From DMER64 sp964600385 (GTDB lineage Bacteria; Bacteroidota; Bacteroidia; Bacteroidales; UBA932): DNA of 64,000 nucleotides. Position 1 is the stretch's first letter; every line of letters starts with the position of its first letter. The DNA lies in assembly GCA_964600385.1 (NCBI GenBank), contig CAZRJC010000003.1, forward strand, positions 62,001 through 126,000, read 5' to 3'. This document shows positions 25,852-34,079 of this stretch, one piece after another. Made by a program: the position numbers and the translations under genes. The notes under the pieces are model-generated. The model had not been told where the DNA came from, ran no database searches, and saw only the letters and a program-made list of their open reading frames with translations.

Positions 25852-26832
25852 ATGAAACAATTCTGTACCGTTTCGGTTATTGCAGGTATTTTTTTTCTGT
25901 CGGTATCGTGTGTGAATTCCGGAAAACAACAAAAGATACAACCCCTCAGATTTGTTCTGCCCGATCTGCCTCTGACCGTTAGCACAGACAGCGAGGCATC
26001 TGCCTATATGGCACGTCATTACTGGACCCATTTCCCCTTCGAAGACTCAACCTGTATTCATCAGGAAGAATTTGCCCGGCCCCTCTTTACCCGTTTTGCT
26101 CAAATTCTTGGCCAGGTACCCCTTGATGAGGCCCGTAAAGGCGTAACCAATCTCATGCAGCTGGCAGGAAGCAGCGGAAAAGACACGGCAACACAAAAAA
26201 CCGTATTTCGTTTCTTCTTTGATTTATGCAGCCATTATTTCCATGACCCGAATTCGCCGTATGTTAACGAGGAGCTTTTCATTCCGGCACTCAAAGCCTA
26301 CCTTGAAAGTCCACTTCCGGACGACGGAGAAAAAATTCAGCCTGCATTTCTTCTGGAACTGGCCATGAAGAACCGGGTAGGAGAAAAGGCACTGGATTTC
26401 GGTTTTGTTTCCGCTGCCAGGAATTTCCCCTATACAGACGATCCCTCACGGATTCAGACCATCTATTCGCTCGAAGCGCCCTTCCTGCTGCTTTTTTTCA
26501 GCAATCCGGGATGCCCCAACTGCCGGGATGTGATGCAACAATTACTTGGCTCGGCTTTGCTATCGGAAATGATACAGCGCAAGGACCTGGTAATACTTAC
26601 CATTTATCCCGATCAGGACCTTGAATCCTGGCAGGAATACCTGCCGCAATTGCCTGAACAGTGGATTAACGCATACAACCCCGGAGCAGAGGTAAAGAAC
26701 AATCATCTTTATGATTTAAAGGCTATTCCCACCTTGTACCTGTTGGACAAAAACAAGACAGTACTGGTCAAAGACGGCACTTCCTCAACACATATAGAGG
26801 CTGCTTTAAAGCAACAGGCATATTTTTTGTAG
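25852..26832 (+). CDS. DUF5106-thioredoxin-like lipoprotein
   Basis: 326 residues from the ATG at 25852. The in-frame TTG further up lies within the promoter and would destroy the signal peptide. Lipobox LSVSC near residue 20. Residues ~35-180 resemble the all-helical DUF5106 region found before thioredoxin folds in Bacteroidales. Residues ~185-326 form a thioredoxin-like domain with a CPNC redox motif (NPGCPNCRDV) and the cis-Pro region AIPTLYLLD. It probably works in periplasmic disulfide exchange, of unknown partner. TATTTTTG ends 4 bases before the ATG, predicting a leaderless mRNA. Confidence 0.8.
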   Translation: MKQFCTVSVIAGIFFLSVSCVNSGKQQKIQPLRFVLPDLPLTVSTDSEASAYMARHYWTHFPFEDSTCIHQEEFARPLFTRFAQILGQVPLDEARKGVTNLMQLAGSSGKDTATQKTVFRFFFDLCSHYFHDPNSPYVNEELFIPALKAYLESPLPDDGEKIQPAFLLELAMKNRVGEKALDFGFVSAARNFPYTDDPSRIQTIYSLEAPFLLLFFSNPGCPNCRDVMQQLLGSALLSEMIQRKDLVILTIYPDQDLESWQEYLPQLPEQWINAYNPGAEVKNNHLYDLKAIPTLYLLDKNKTVLVKDGTSSTHIEAALKQQAYFL

Positions 26833-26837
26833 CTTTG
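26830..26837 (+). promoter_or_regulatory. TAGCTTTG -7 element overlapping the upstream stop codon
   Basis: TAGCTTTG matches TAnnTTTG, and its first three bases are the TAG stop of the thioredoxin lipoprotein gene. The porin start at 26862 lies 24 bases downstream, so a separate porin-mltF transcript with a leader of about 20 bases is likely. Confidence 0.5.
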
Positions 26838-26861
26838 GGCACTCGTCACAAAAAACAACGG

Positions 26862-29372
26862 ATGAATAACCGGATAATCATACTTACAATATGCGCTATC
26901 GTTTCCTTTTTTGGAAAGCTGCAGGCGCAGGAGCAGGTTATTCCGGAACCCGATTCATTGACAAAGGCTTATCTTCTGAAGTTCAGCGCACCTTTATCAG
27001 AAGCATCGCGCGTACCAACCATAGATTCCCTGCTTAATGTGATAAGGGACAATAACGGACTCTATTACAAGCTGGACAGTCTGGGCCTTTATCTGCTCGA
27101 TGAAAAGGGAACTCCTGTTGTTGACTCCCTCAGAAGTTACCCTCCCAGGACATTATCTTACATGCGATTAATGGACAGTTTGAATCTTTCGCTCAAGGAT
27201 ACAATCCGTATTCCGCAGAGGGATTCATTGGGACTTCTGGCCAAAGATTCGCTGGGTTTCCTCTACCAGATTGATTCCGTTGGGCTTATACGGATAGATA
27301 CGCTGGGATCCTTTGTTATTGATTCGCTTGCCACATTCACAAAAAAAGAACTTAAATTTTTTGCCCGGCGTGACAAGCGTGAGGCCAGGGCTTTAGCGGA
27401 CTCCCTTTATAAAAGCACATTCCACGAGCTGGAAACATACGTTGTGGCCGATACGCTGCGTTATAAAAGGACCATTTCCTGGACCAACGACGGGTATTTC
27501 AACAAACTTAAATTCAGAGAAATAGACACTAACATCAATAACAGCTTCCACGATTATGCCTACCTGAAAGAAGATGTTGGCGCCACCTATCTGGGGACAG
27601 CCGGCTCCCCCACGCTTACCGACAACTATTTCAAGCGCAAGAAGAAAGCCCGTTTTGAATTCTGGGATGCCGGGATGTACGAAGCGTACGACCGTGAAAG
27701 TATTCCGTTCTACAACACCAAAAGTCCCTATACGCTCATGTCCTACGCAGGGACTCTGTTTGCCAATAAAAAAGAAGAAGAAAGCAACGTCAGTTTCCTC
27801 CACACCCAGAATCTCTCCCCTGCCGCGAATTTTCAATTCTATTTCCAGAGAAAGGGTTCTGAAGGTCTGCTGGAAAACGAGTCCACCAATACCCGCACAC
27901 TGTCCGTTCTGGCCAACTACCTGGGGAAAAGCTATGTAATGCACGGCGGACTTATTATTAACAGTCTGAAAAAAGACGAGAACGGCGGGGTCCGCGATGA
28001 ATCGTTCATCAGGGACACCGTTGTGGAAGCACGTGCCATTCCGGTCTACCTTGGAAAAGCATCGTCCGCGCTGCGCAACACCTCTGTTTTCATTACACAG
28101 TCCTACGGGATTCCTATCAGGATTTTCAAACGGGATACTTTGGAAACAGGCGACGGCACCATGATGATCCTGGGCCACTCGGGAGAATGGGAAAACATGT
28201 CCCGCAACTATACCGATCTTATTTCGGCTTCAGACAGTTACGGCAGGTCGTTCTATCACGGGAATTTTTTCCTGAACCCCACCAGCACTTCCGACTCTGT
28301 ACGCACCATGCGGCTGGACAACCGTTTCTTCATAAGGCTGCAGCCCTGGTCCCGGACGGCCATAGTATCCAAACTCGAGGGAGGTGTGGGCTATGAACTC
28401 CTGAAGAATTACTTTTTCCGTCCCGAGTATTATGTCCTTGGCACAAGCAATTTTGTAGAAAACAACCTGTACGTTTACGCCGGAGCATCCGGCCAGCTGA
28501 GCCGGTATTTCGAATGGAACGCAACGGGAAGGTTCGACTTTGCCGGGTATTACATTGGAGATATGCTGCTGGACGCAAACGCCCGTTTTTCAATCTATCC
28601 TCTGCCTGCCGGAGTACATCTTACCGGAAGGTTTTATTTAAAGAATTACACACCCGACTGGTATACACAACATTATTATTCCAATCACTTTGTGTGGGAT
28701 AATGATTTCGGAAAAGTGACCGATACCCGGGTAGAAGCCGCACTGTCCATCCCCGACTGGAAACTCAGTGCCTCATTTTCATACGGTCTGCTGAACAAGG
28801 GAATATACTACGATACGCTGGGTATTGTCCGGCAGGCAGACAAGGTGGTCAACATAATGACAGCCACCCTTACCAAGAACTTCCGCATCTGGTACTTCCA
28901 CCTGGATAACAGGATCCTGTTCCAATTAACCTCAGACAAAGAATTGTTCCCGCTGCCCATGGTCAGCGCCAACCTTAGGTATTATCTGGAATTCCCTGTA
29001 GTAAAAGATGTTATGACCATGCAGATTGGAGCCGATGTTACGTTCCAGTCTGCCTATTATATGCAGGCCTATAATCCGGCCCTCGGAGTGTTTCACCTGC
29101 AGAATAAGCAAGTATACGGCAACAATCCGTATATAGATGCATTTGTTAATTTAAAATGGAAGAGAGCCACCATCTTTGTGAAGTATATAAACGCAGCACA
29201 GGGATGGCCCGCGAGCGACTACTTTGCCGCACCAAACTATATTCGTCCTCAACGCGCTTTCAAACTCGGCATGACCTGGCCTTTCTATATAAGGCCGCAG
29301 AAAAAAGGCGGATCAACGGGATCCGGCATACAGGGTCAACCGCAGGGCTCTCAAGGAGATTTAGACCGTTGA
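26862..29372 (+). CDS. Putative outer-membrane porin (Porin_10 family) with N-terminal DSL-rich region
   Basis: 836 residues from the ATG at 26862. Signal peptide MNNRIIILTICAIVSFFGKLQA. Residues ~30-200 are rich in Asp-Ser-Leu motifs. From about residue 210 (ISWTNDGYFN) the protein is a chain of amphipathic beta strands with aromatic girdles, as in the Bacteroidota putative porin family (PF14121 type), ending in a Pro/Gly/Gln-rich tail. It should form an outer-membrane barrel of unknown substrate. The MltF-like gene starts on the last base of its stop (TGATG). Confidence 0.8.
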   Translation: MNNRIIILTICAIVSFFGKLQAQEQVIPEPDSLTKAYLLKFSAPLSEASRVPTIDSLLNVIRDNNGLYYKLDSLGLYLLDEKGTPVVDSLRSYPPRTLSYMRLMDSLNLSLKDTIRIPQRDSLGLLAKDSLGFLYQIDSVGLIRIDTLGSFVIDSLATFTKKELKFFARRDKREARALADSLYKSTFHELETYVVADTLRYKRTISWTNDGYFNKLKFREIDTNINNSFHDYAYLKEDVGATYLGTAGSPTLTDNYFKRKKKARFEFWDAGMYEAYDRESIPFYNTKSPYTLMSYAGTLFANKKEEESNVSFLHTQNLSPAANFQFYFQRKGSEGLLENESTNTRTLSVLANYLGKSYVMHGGLIINSLKKDENGGVRDESFIRDTVVEARAIPVYLGKASSALRNTSVFITQSYGIPIRIFKRDTLETGDGTMMILGHSGEWENMSRNYTDLISASDSYGRSFYHGNFFLNPTSTSDSVRTMRLDNRFFIRLQPWSRTAIVSKLEGGVGYELLKNYFFRPEYYVLGTSNFVENNLYVYAGASGQLSRYFEWNATGRFDFAGYYIGDMLLDANARFSIYPLPAGVHLTGRFYLKNYTPDWYTQHYYSNHFVWDNDFGKVTDTRVEAALSIPDWKLSASFSYGLLNKGIYYDTLGIVRQADKVVNIMTATLTKNFRIWYFHLDNRILFQLTSDKELFPLPMVSANLRYYLEFPVVKDVMTMQIGADVTFQSAYYMQAYNPALGVFHLQNKQVYGNNPYIDAFVNLKWKRATIFVKYINAAQGWPASDYFAAPNYIRPQRAFKLGMTWPFYIRPQKKGGSTGSGIQGQPQGSQGDLDR

Positions 29373-30358
29373 TGTCTCAGAGAAGAAAGATTATTATTGC
29401 CTTATTAATAGGCTTTTCTGCTTTATTCATTATTGAAGAGAGCTATACCCGCTGGTTTACCGGTACATTTTCCCATTCAAGGAATGAAAGGAATGCCAGA
29501 CTGGCGGGCCGTGACACTCTCAGATGTACCATTTACCTGCCCTCTTATGCCGGTGCCAGAGTCGGATATCATTACGACATGCTTAAACTTTTTTCCAAAG
29601 CGAGCGATTTTGTTATTACGTACGTTCCTGTGGAAGACACATCCGACATATGGAAAATGATCACCGATGACCGGACAGATATTCTGGCCGTCAACATTAT
29701 ATCCGATGCCATTCCCAAATCGCTTACGGGCAAGGTATGCCTGTCCCCGCAATTGACCGAGATGGGTGAAGTCTGGGTCATGTCCAAGGAAAGGTGTCCC
29801 TGGCATCTTGATGTAGCCCACTGGCTGAAGCTTTTCAAACAACAGGCCTATTATTCCCGGTTCAAAAGCCGGTTCTTTCCTGCCTCACAGGATCGCTCCC
29901 CGTACGACTCACTCCTCAGATCCGCCTCGAGGACCCTGGAATGGGACTGGAGGCTCCTGCGTTCAGTAATGTATCAGGAATCGAAATACAGAATGAACGC
30001 TGTTTCACCCCAAAACGCTTACGGGTTGATGCAGATGAAGAAGTCGACAGCAAGAGACATGAAAGTCTCCAATCTGTTCGATCCCGAAGAGAGTATCAAA
30101 GGGTCAGTACGTTATTTCGCTTTCCTTATGAGAAATATGTACCTCTCCGGTTTACCGGAAGAAGAGCAGATCAATTTCATTCTGGCTGCATATAATGCAG
30201 GAATGACACGTATCCAGAACGACAGGGCGCAAGCCGCGGCAGACGGTAAAAATCCTGATCTTTGGGCCGATGTATGTTCGTATTCACCCGCTCAGACACA
30301 GAAATACGTAGAAATAATCCTGGAGAGATACCACAACTGGGTTAATTCATCCGAATAG
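29372..30358 (+). CDS. MltF-like membrane-bound lytic murein transglycosylase (GH23)
   Basis: 328 residues from the ATG that shares a base with the porin stop. A TM anchor (~7-22) is followed by a reduced solute-binding-like region (~45-180) and a C-terminal SLT domain. The SLT domain has the catalytic Glu in SVMYQESKYRMNAVS, AYGLMQMKKSTA and FILAAYNAGMTRI. It cleaves the MurNAc-GlcNAc bond of peptidoglycan to 1,6-anhydro ends in the periplasm. The solute-binding region is about 100 residues shorter than in E. coli MltF. The 3' end overlaps the convergent permease gene by 17 bases. Confidence 0.88.
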   Translation: MSQRRKIIIALLIGFSALFIIEESYTRWFTGTFSHSRNERNARLAGRDTLRCTIYLPSYAGARVGYHYDMLKLFSKASDFVITYVPVEDTSDIWKMITDDRTDILAVNIISDAIPKSLTGKVCLSPQLTEMGEVWVMSKERCPWHLDVAHWLKLFKQQAYYSRFKSRFFPASQDRSPYDSLLRSASRTLEWDWRLLRSVMYQESKYRMNAVSPQNAYGLMQMKKSTARDMKVSNLFDPEESIKGSVRYFAFLMRNMYLSGLPEEEQINFILAAYNAGMTRIQNDRAQAAADGKNPDLWADVCSYSPAQTQKYVEIILERYHNWVNSSE

Positions 30359-31586
30359 CCTTATCGGGACTCACCCTGACAATACCTCTGAGAGGAAGCT
30401 GGACCAGCAGCATTATGGCGGCAATTCCCAGAACATCTACCAGTACCACGTGCCACCATACAAGGCTGACCGGCACACTCGACACAAAATAGCTGGCAGG
30501 ATCGAGCTTTAGAAAATGCGTTGCATCCTGAACTATACAGAAAATAACCGCCAGTACGGTGCCCCAGAGAACCCCGCGCAGGGCAATCCCAAAGGAATGC
30601 ACCATAAAACTCATTCGTACCTGCCTGTCTTTCATTCCCATGCTCTTGAACAAGCCTATCATGGATGTTTTCTCTACGAGCATGATGAGCAGTCCCGAGA
30701 TCATATTGAATCCTCCCACCAGGATCATGAGCGTTAGCAGAATAGCCACGTTTATATCCATCAGATCGAGCCAGTCATAAAGATGAGCGAATATCTTTCT
30801 CATGTTCTTCAGTACGACGCCCTGATCTGTATCTGAGGTATTCCGGATAATATAATCTTCTATTTGTTCCTGCTTCTTTTCAATATTGCGGCTGTCTTTG
30901 AGAAACAACTCCACTCCGCTTACCTGGTCATCGCTCCATCCGTTAAGTTTTCGGGCATGCCTGATATCGCCCATGATCAGCTGATTGTCAATATCTTCCA
31001 GTTGCGCATCATAAATACCCGAGATCACAAACCGGCGCATGCGCACATTTTCTCCTATAAAATACATGGTAACAATATCATTTGTATGTAGGTCGAGCAA
31101 TCCGGACAAACGATACGAGATGAGGATCTCGCTGGAAGATACAGAATCATTGAGAGACGGCAGTTTTCCCTCTTTAAGGTTTTTTTCGAAGAAATCCCAT
31201 CGGAAGGAAGGACCTACCCCCTTAAAGGAAACGCCCTGCAGGGCACTTTCAGTCTTTATAAGGCCCATAGAAATTGCAAATTCCTGAATATGATCTATTT
31301 GAGACAAATCAGGCAGATTCTGAAAATAAGAAAGCTGAGTGGACATAGGTACGGGATCGGTAACAAAGCCGGCTCCCGGTGCCTCCATCATGATATGACC
31401 GGTGAAGCCCGCAGCCTTATTCTCTATTTCGTCCCTGAAACCTCTGATAATGGATACGGAGAGTATCATGACAAAGATACTTATGCCCACACTTACAGTG
31501 GCAATCACAGTTCCGAGCCTGCTCACCCTGCCTACCGAAGTCGTATCGCCCTTAAGCCTCTTTGCTATATATATCGGGAGATTCAT
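30342..31586 (-). CDS. FtsX/LolC-E-type ABC transporter permease
   Basis: 414 residues from the ATG at 31586, which gives the proper N-terminus MNLPIYIAKRLKG. MacB_PCD/FtsX topology: TM1 ~25-50, a large periplasmic domain ~50-280, then three C-terminal helices beginning LTLMILVGGFNMISGLL, with the typical KTSMIGLFKSMGM coupling segment. It resembles LolC/LolE lipoprotein-release permeases. No ATPase (LolD) gene is adjacent. No clear TAnnTTTG was found upstream, and the 50 bases before it are shared with the divergent tRNA promoter. Confidence 0.85.
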   Translation of the reverse strand: MNLPIYIAKRLKGDTTSVGRVSRLGTVIATVSVGISIFVMILSVSIIRGFRDEIENKAAGFTGHIMMEAPGAGFVTDPVPMSTQLSYFQNLPDLSQIDHIQEFAISMGLIKTESALQGVSFKGVGPSFRWDFFEKNLKEGKLPSLNDSVSSSEILISYRLSGLLDLHTNDIVTMYFIGENVRMRRFVISGIYDAQLEDIDNQLIMGDIRHARKLNGWSDDQVSGVELFLKDSRNIEKKQEQIEDYIIRNTSDTDQGVVLKNMRKIFAHLYDWLDLMDINVAILLTLMILVGGFNMISGLLIMLVEKTSMIGLFKSMGMKDRQVRMSFMVHSFGIALRGVLWGTVLAVIFCIVQDATHFLKLDPASYFVSSVPVSLVWWHVVLVDVLGIAAIMLLVQLPLRGIVRVSPDKAIRMN

Positions 31587-31608
31587 AGCGCATTCTAAAA
31601 TATTTTCA

Positions 31609-31616
31609 TATATTTG
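31609..31616 (+). promoter_or_regulatory. TATATTTG promoter element for tRNA-Gly
   Basis: TATATTTG on the plus strand lies 19 bases before the mature tRNA 5' end, leaving a short leader of about 15 bases for RNase P removal. Confidence 0.55.
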
Positions 31617-31635
31617 CCGCACAAGTTTGGAAAAC

Positions 31636-31708
31636 GCGGGAATAGCTCAGTTGGTAGAGCATCAGCTTCCCAAGCTGAGGGTCGCGAGTTCGAACCTCGT
31701 TTCCCGCT
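31636..31708 (+). tRNA. tRNA-Gly (anticodon CCC)
   Basis: A complete cloverleaf can be drawn: acceptor GCGGGAA with TTCCCGC, D-arm GCTCAGTTGGTAGAGC, anticodon stem TCAGC/GCTGA around loop TTCCCAA (anticodon CCC, reads GGG), T-arm GCGAGTTCGAACCTCGT, discriminator T. The 3' CCA is not encoded. It stands alone, followed after about 35 bases by a hairpin terminator. Confidence 0.96.
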
Positions 31709-31741
31709 CTTAGCCAAACCTAAAACCTAACTGATGACCGG

Positions 31742-31772
31742 GACTGTTTCTTAAGAAGCAGTCTCTTTTTTT
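31742..31772 (+). terminator. Intrinsic terminator after tRNA-Gly
   Basis: An 11-bp stem with almost no loop (GACTGTTTCTT / AAGAAGCAGTC, one T:G wobble) is followed by a run of seven T. It ends tRNA transcription before the convergent SirB1-like gene, whose stop is at 31780. Confidence 0.75.
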
Positions 31773-31779
31773 ATACCAT

Positions 31780-32673
31780 TCACTCTTCATCCTCATCCTC
31801 GTCAATCTCTATGGTCAGAAGATCCGGACTTCCAAACAGGCCGAGCACATTACGGACATCGGCAGCAGCTTTCCGGCTTTCTTCCCCGTCTTTTACCGTG
31901 AAGCTGTAGTACAGGGTCTCTGCATACACCTTTGCCAGATCTGTGACGGTTGCTTCCCGGAAGGAGTCCTCGGGAATGTTGGCATTCATATCCTTCACAA
32001 AGGAAGACAATTGTGTATGGTCAAACAGCTGACCTTTCCGGTAAACATTCACATAAAATACCACTTCTCCCGACTTGTCAATTACAGCAGGCAGAAATCC
32101 TCCCTTGAAAACCCGTCCCCTTATGGGTACCCCCGACTGGAACGCAACCATAAGGTATAAAATTCCCAGAGCAATGGGACTGCCCTCCCGCTCACTCAAT
32201 GCCAAATGAATAAAAGTCTTTTGAGGCTGTTCGAACATGGGATCCACCGCCTTGAAGCCGAGTCTGTGGAAAAAAAGGTGGTTAAAGACCTTTACACGCT
32301 CCATATCTGTCTGCTCGTCACTAAGCTCCACACAGACTGTGCTTTGCATATCTGAAAGCTGCGTGTCCATGCAATCATAATCGGCATCTGGGCTGATTAC
32401 CTTCTGTATTAAATACAAGCCTCTGAGAAGATTGTCATGCGGATTCTCTATCCATTTCTGTAACGAATCAATATTAAACCGGGTTTTGAGCAATTCAATC
32501 ATACGGTCAACACCTCCCCGATCCCTTCCTCCTGAGTTAATCCGAATGCTTTCCAACTGGGAGACAGCCTCCTCGCCCCGGGCATGAAACCATACGAACA
32601 GGGAAGACTGCACCTCCTCATCGGGATCTTCCAATAAGGTGATTATGCTTTGTATATCCTTATCGTTCAACAT
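31780..32673 (-). CDS. SirB1-like transglutaminase-fold protein
   Basis: 297 residues from the ATG at 32673. A TTG two codons earlier overlaps the upstream stop and is a possible alternative. The central region (~95-250) matches the SirB1/Transglut_core2 family: FNHLFFHRLGF, GSPIALGILYLMVAFQSGVPI and VKGGFLP-like RVFKGGFLP. There is an N-terminal helical repeat segment and a very acidic C-terminus (EIDEDEDEE). The catalytic Cys-His-Asp triad of true transglutaminases is not evident, so a binding role is more likely than catalysis. Co-transcribed with the nucleoside phosphorylase. Confidence 0.75.
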   Translation of the reverse strand: MLNDKDIQSIITLLEDPDEEVQSSLFVWFHARGEEAVSQLESIRINSGGRDRGGVDRMIELLKTRFNIDSLQKWIENPHDNLLRGLYLIQKVISPDADYDCMDTQLSDMQSTVCVELSDEQTDMERVKVFNHLFFHRLGFKAVDPMFEQPQKTFIHLALSEREGSPIALGILYLMVAFQSGVPIRGRVFKGGFLPAVIDKSGEVVFYVNVYRKGQLFDHTQLSSFVKDMNANIPEDSFREATVTDLAKVYAETLYYSFTVKDGEESRKAAADVRNVLGLFGSPDLLTIEIDEDEDEE

Positions 32674-32675
32674 GC

Positions 32676-33572
32676 TCAACGCAGTTTTTCTATGGCAGAT
32701 TCCTCCATGGCCAGACGCTCAATGGCAATCCCGGCCTGTTGGAACATAAGCGTTTTATAATCTACATTCATTCCTTTCTGACTCCTTTGAGCTATAATCA
32801 TGCATACGGTAGCTCCCTGATGACCCAGCAGCCGGGACAAGCCTGCTATGGCAGATCCTTCCATCTCAAAGTTTGTTAGTCTCAAACCATTATATCTGAA
32901 CGTCTTAAGCTTCTCCAAATAATCCGGATCTACTGTTTTCAGGCGAAGTTCCCTGCCCTGCGGCCCGTAAAATCCCGGGGCGGAAAGGGTAATCCCCTGC
33001 ACGGCATCTTTGAAATCATCCGCAATCTCGGGAGAATTAAGTACAAAATAAGGCTTTGCCAGTGTCCGGGGCCAGTTCATGTGTTCCACAAAAGCCTGTT
33101 CCATTTCAGTATCGCAGACCGAATCGCGCCCGGCATACCAGTTGAGTAATCCGTCAATCCCGGCCGAATATTTTGAGAACACCAGCGAGCCCGTTTCTAT
33201 GTCCGGCTGAATGGCTCCGGAAGTTCCCAGCCTGAGAATGCGCAGACTTCTGTGTTGCTCCCTGACGGTCCTGGTTTGAAAATCGATATTGGCCAGGGCG
33301 TCCAGTTCGTTAAGTACTATGTCTATGTTATCTGTTCCGATACCTGTAGAAAGCAGCGTCACCCTTTTGTCTTTATACCACCCTGTGGCAGAAACGAACT
33401 CCCTGCTTTGGGAAACGAATTCCACGTTGGAAAGCATTCTCTTAAGCAACAGGACGCGGTCCGGGTCCCCTACAAGTAATACGTTGTCGGCAAGCTGTTC
33501 AGGAAGCAGGTGCAAGTGAAAAATACTACCGTCGCTGTTTATCACAAGTTCGGAAGGCTCAATTATTTTCAT
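32676..33572 (-). CDS. Nucleoside phosphorylase (uridine phosphorylase-like)
   Basis: 298 residues, PNP_UDP_1 family. Phosphate-binding GDPDRV near residue 35, STGIGTDNI, RLGTSGAI and the ribose/base-binding NFEMEGSA loop are all present. It cleaves nucleosides with phosphate to free base and ribose-1-phosphate in the cytoplasm. The family variant seen in Bacteroidota is annotated as uridine phosphorylase, but base choice cannot be fixed here. TAAATTTG ends 4 bases before the ATG and forms one arm of a perfect inverted repeat. Confidence 0.88.
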   Translation of the reverse strand: MKIIEPSELVINSDGSIFHLHLLPEQLADNVLLVGDPDRVLLLKRMLSNVEFVSQSREFVSATGWYKDKRVTLLSTGIGTDNIDIVLNELDALANIDFQTRTVREQHRSLRILRLGTSGAIQPDIETGSLVFSKYSAGIDGLLNWYAGRDSVCDTEMEQAFVEHMNWPRTLAKPYFVLNSPEIADDFKDAVQGITLSAPGFYGPQGRELRLKTVDPDYLEKLKTFRYNGLRLTNFEMEGSAIAGLSRLLGHQGATVCMIIAQRSQKGMNVDYKTLMFQQAGIAIERLAMEESAIEKLR

Positions 33573-33576
33573 ATGG

Positions 33577-33615
33577 CAAATTTAGAGGAAAATCGGGGAT
33601 TTTCCTCTAAATTTG
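33577..33615. promoter_or_regulatory. Perfect 18-bp inverted repeat carrying both divergent -7 boxes
   Basis: The left arm (33577-33594) and right arm (33598-33615) are exact reverse complements around the 3-base loop GGG. The outer end of each arm is TAAATTTG, pointing outward toward the nucleoside phosphorylase (ATG 33572, 4-base gap) and the DUF4293 gene (ATG 33637). Neither has a good -33 box. The repeat could be an operator, or a hairpin in a transcript that reads through it. Confidence 0.85.
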
Positions 33616-33636
33616 TCCAAACAAATACTTTAACTT

Positions 33637-34020
33637 ATGATCCAGCGAATACAGACTTTATACCTGGCCATTGCCCTCGGCCTGATGATCCCGATTTTTT
33701 TCAGTATTTACGCCACCTATTTGCCGTTTACCATCCTTACAGGAACTGTTTCGCTCCTGTTGTGCGCCATTATTGTTCTTTTCAAATTCCGGAAAATACA
33801 GATGCGCCTTTGTATCTATACTTCTGTTGTATTGCTTGCCCAGCAAATCTGGATGGGTGCCGTATACTTCAAAAACCGCGCTGACGTACCTTTTTCCGTA
33901 ACGACAGTTTTCCCTATTATTGCCATTATATTTTTACTGCTTGCTCTCCGGGCAATCGCTACAGACGAAGCGCTTGTCCATTCGCTTGACCGGCTGCGTT
34001 CCAAATCGAAAAAGAAATAA
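33637..34020 (+). CDS. DUF4293-family small membrane protein
   Basis: 127 residues with four hydrophobic helices (about 5-28, 30-48, 58-76, 84-105) and a basic tail RSKSKKK. The beginning MIQRIQTLYL and end LDRLRSKSKKK are typical of DUF4293, a Bacteroidota-specific inner-membrane family of unknown role. It follows the inverted-repeat promoter and is a single-gene unit. The next gene has its own TATGTTTG. Confidence 0.85.
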   Translation: MIQRIQTLYLAIALGLMIPIFFSIYATYLPFTILTGTVSLLLCAIIVLFKFRKIQMRLCIYTSVVLLAQQIWMGAVYFKNRADVPFSVTTVFPIIAIIFLLLALRAIATDEALVHSLDRLRSKSKKK

Positions 34021-34036
34021 TTTTTTACTACCTTCG

Positions 34037-34044
34037 TATGTTTG
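34037..34044 (+). promoter_or_regulatory. TATGTTTG promoter element of the 3-keto-glycoside-type operon
   Basis: TATGTTTG matches TAnnTTTG and sits 35 bases before the Gfo/Idh start at 34080, giving a leader of about 30 bases. No terminator separates it from the DUF4293 gene. Confidence 0.5.
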
Positions 34045-34079
34045 TCAATCACTTTCTTTATATCCTAAAATAATAACCT

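Noticed and set aside
12873..30358. Five gene overlaps of exactly 17 bases (at 4803, 12873, 22972, 23807 and 30342)
   Set aside because: Two are convergent and three tandem, with unrelated sequences. Coincidence of start and stop placement is the simplest reading.
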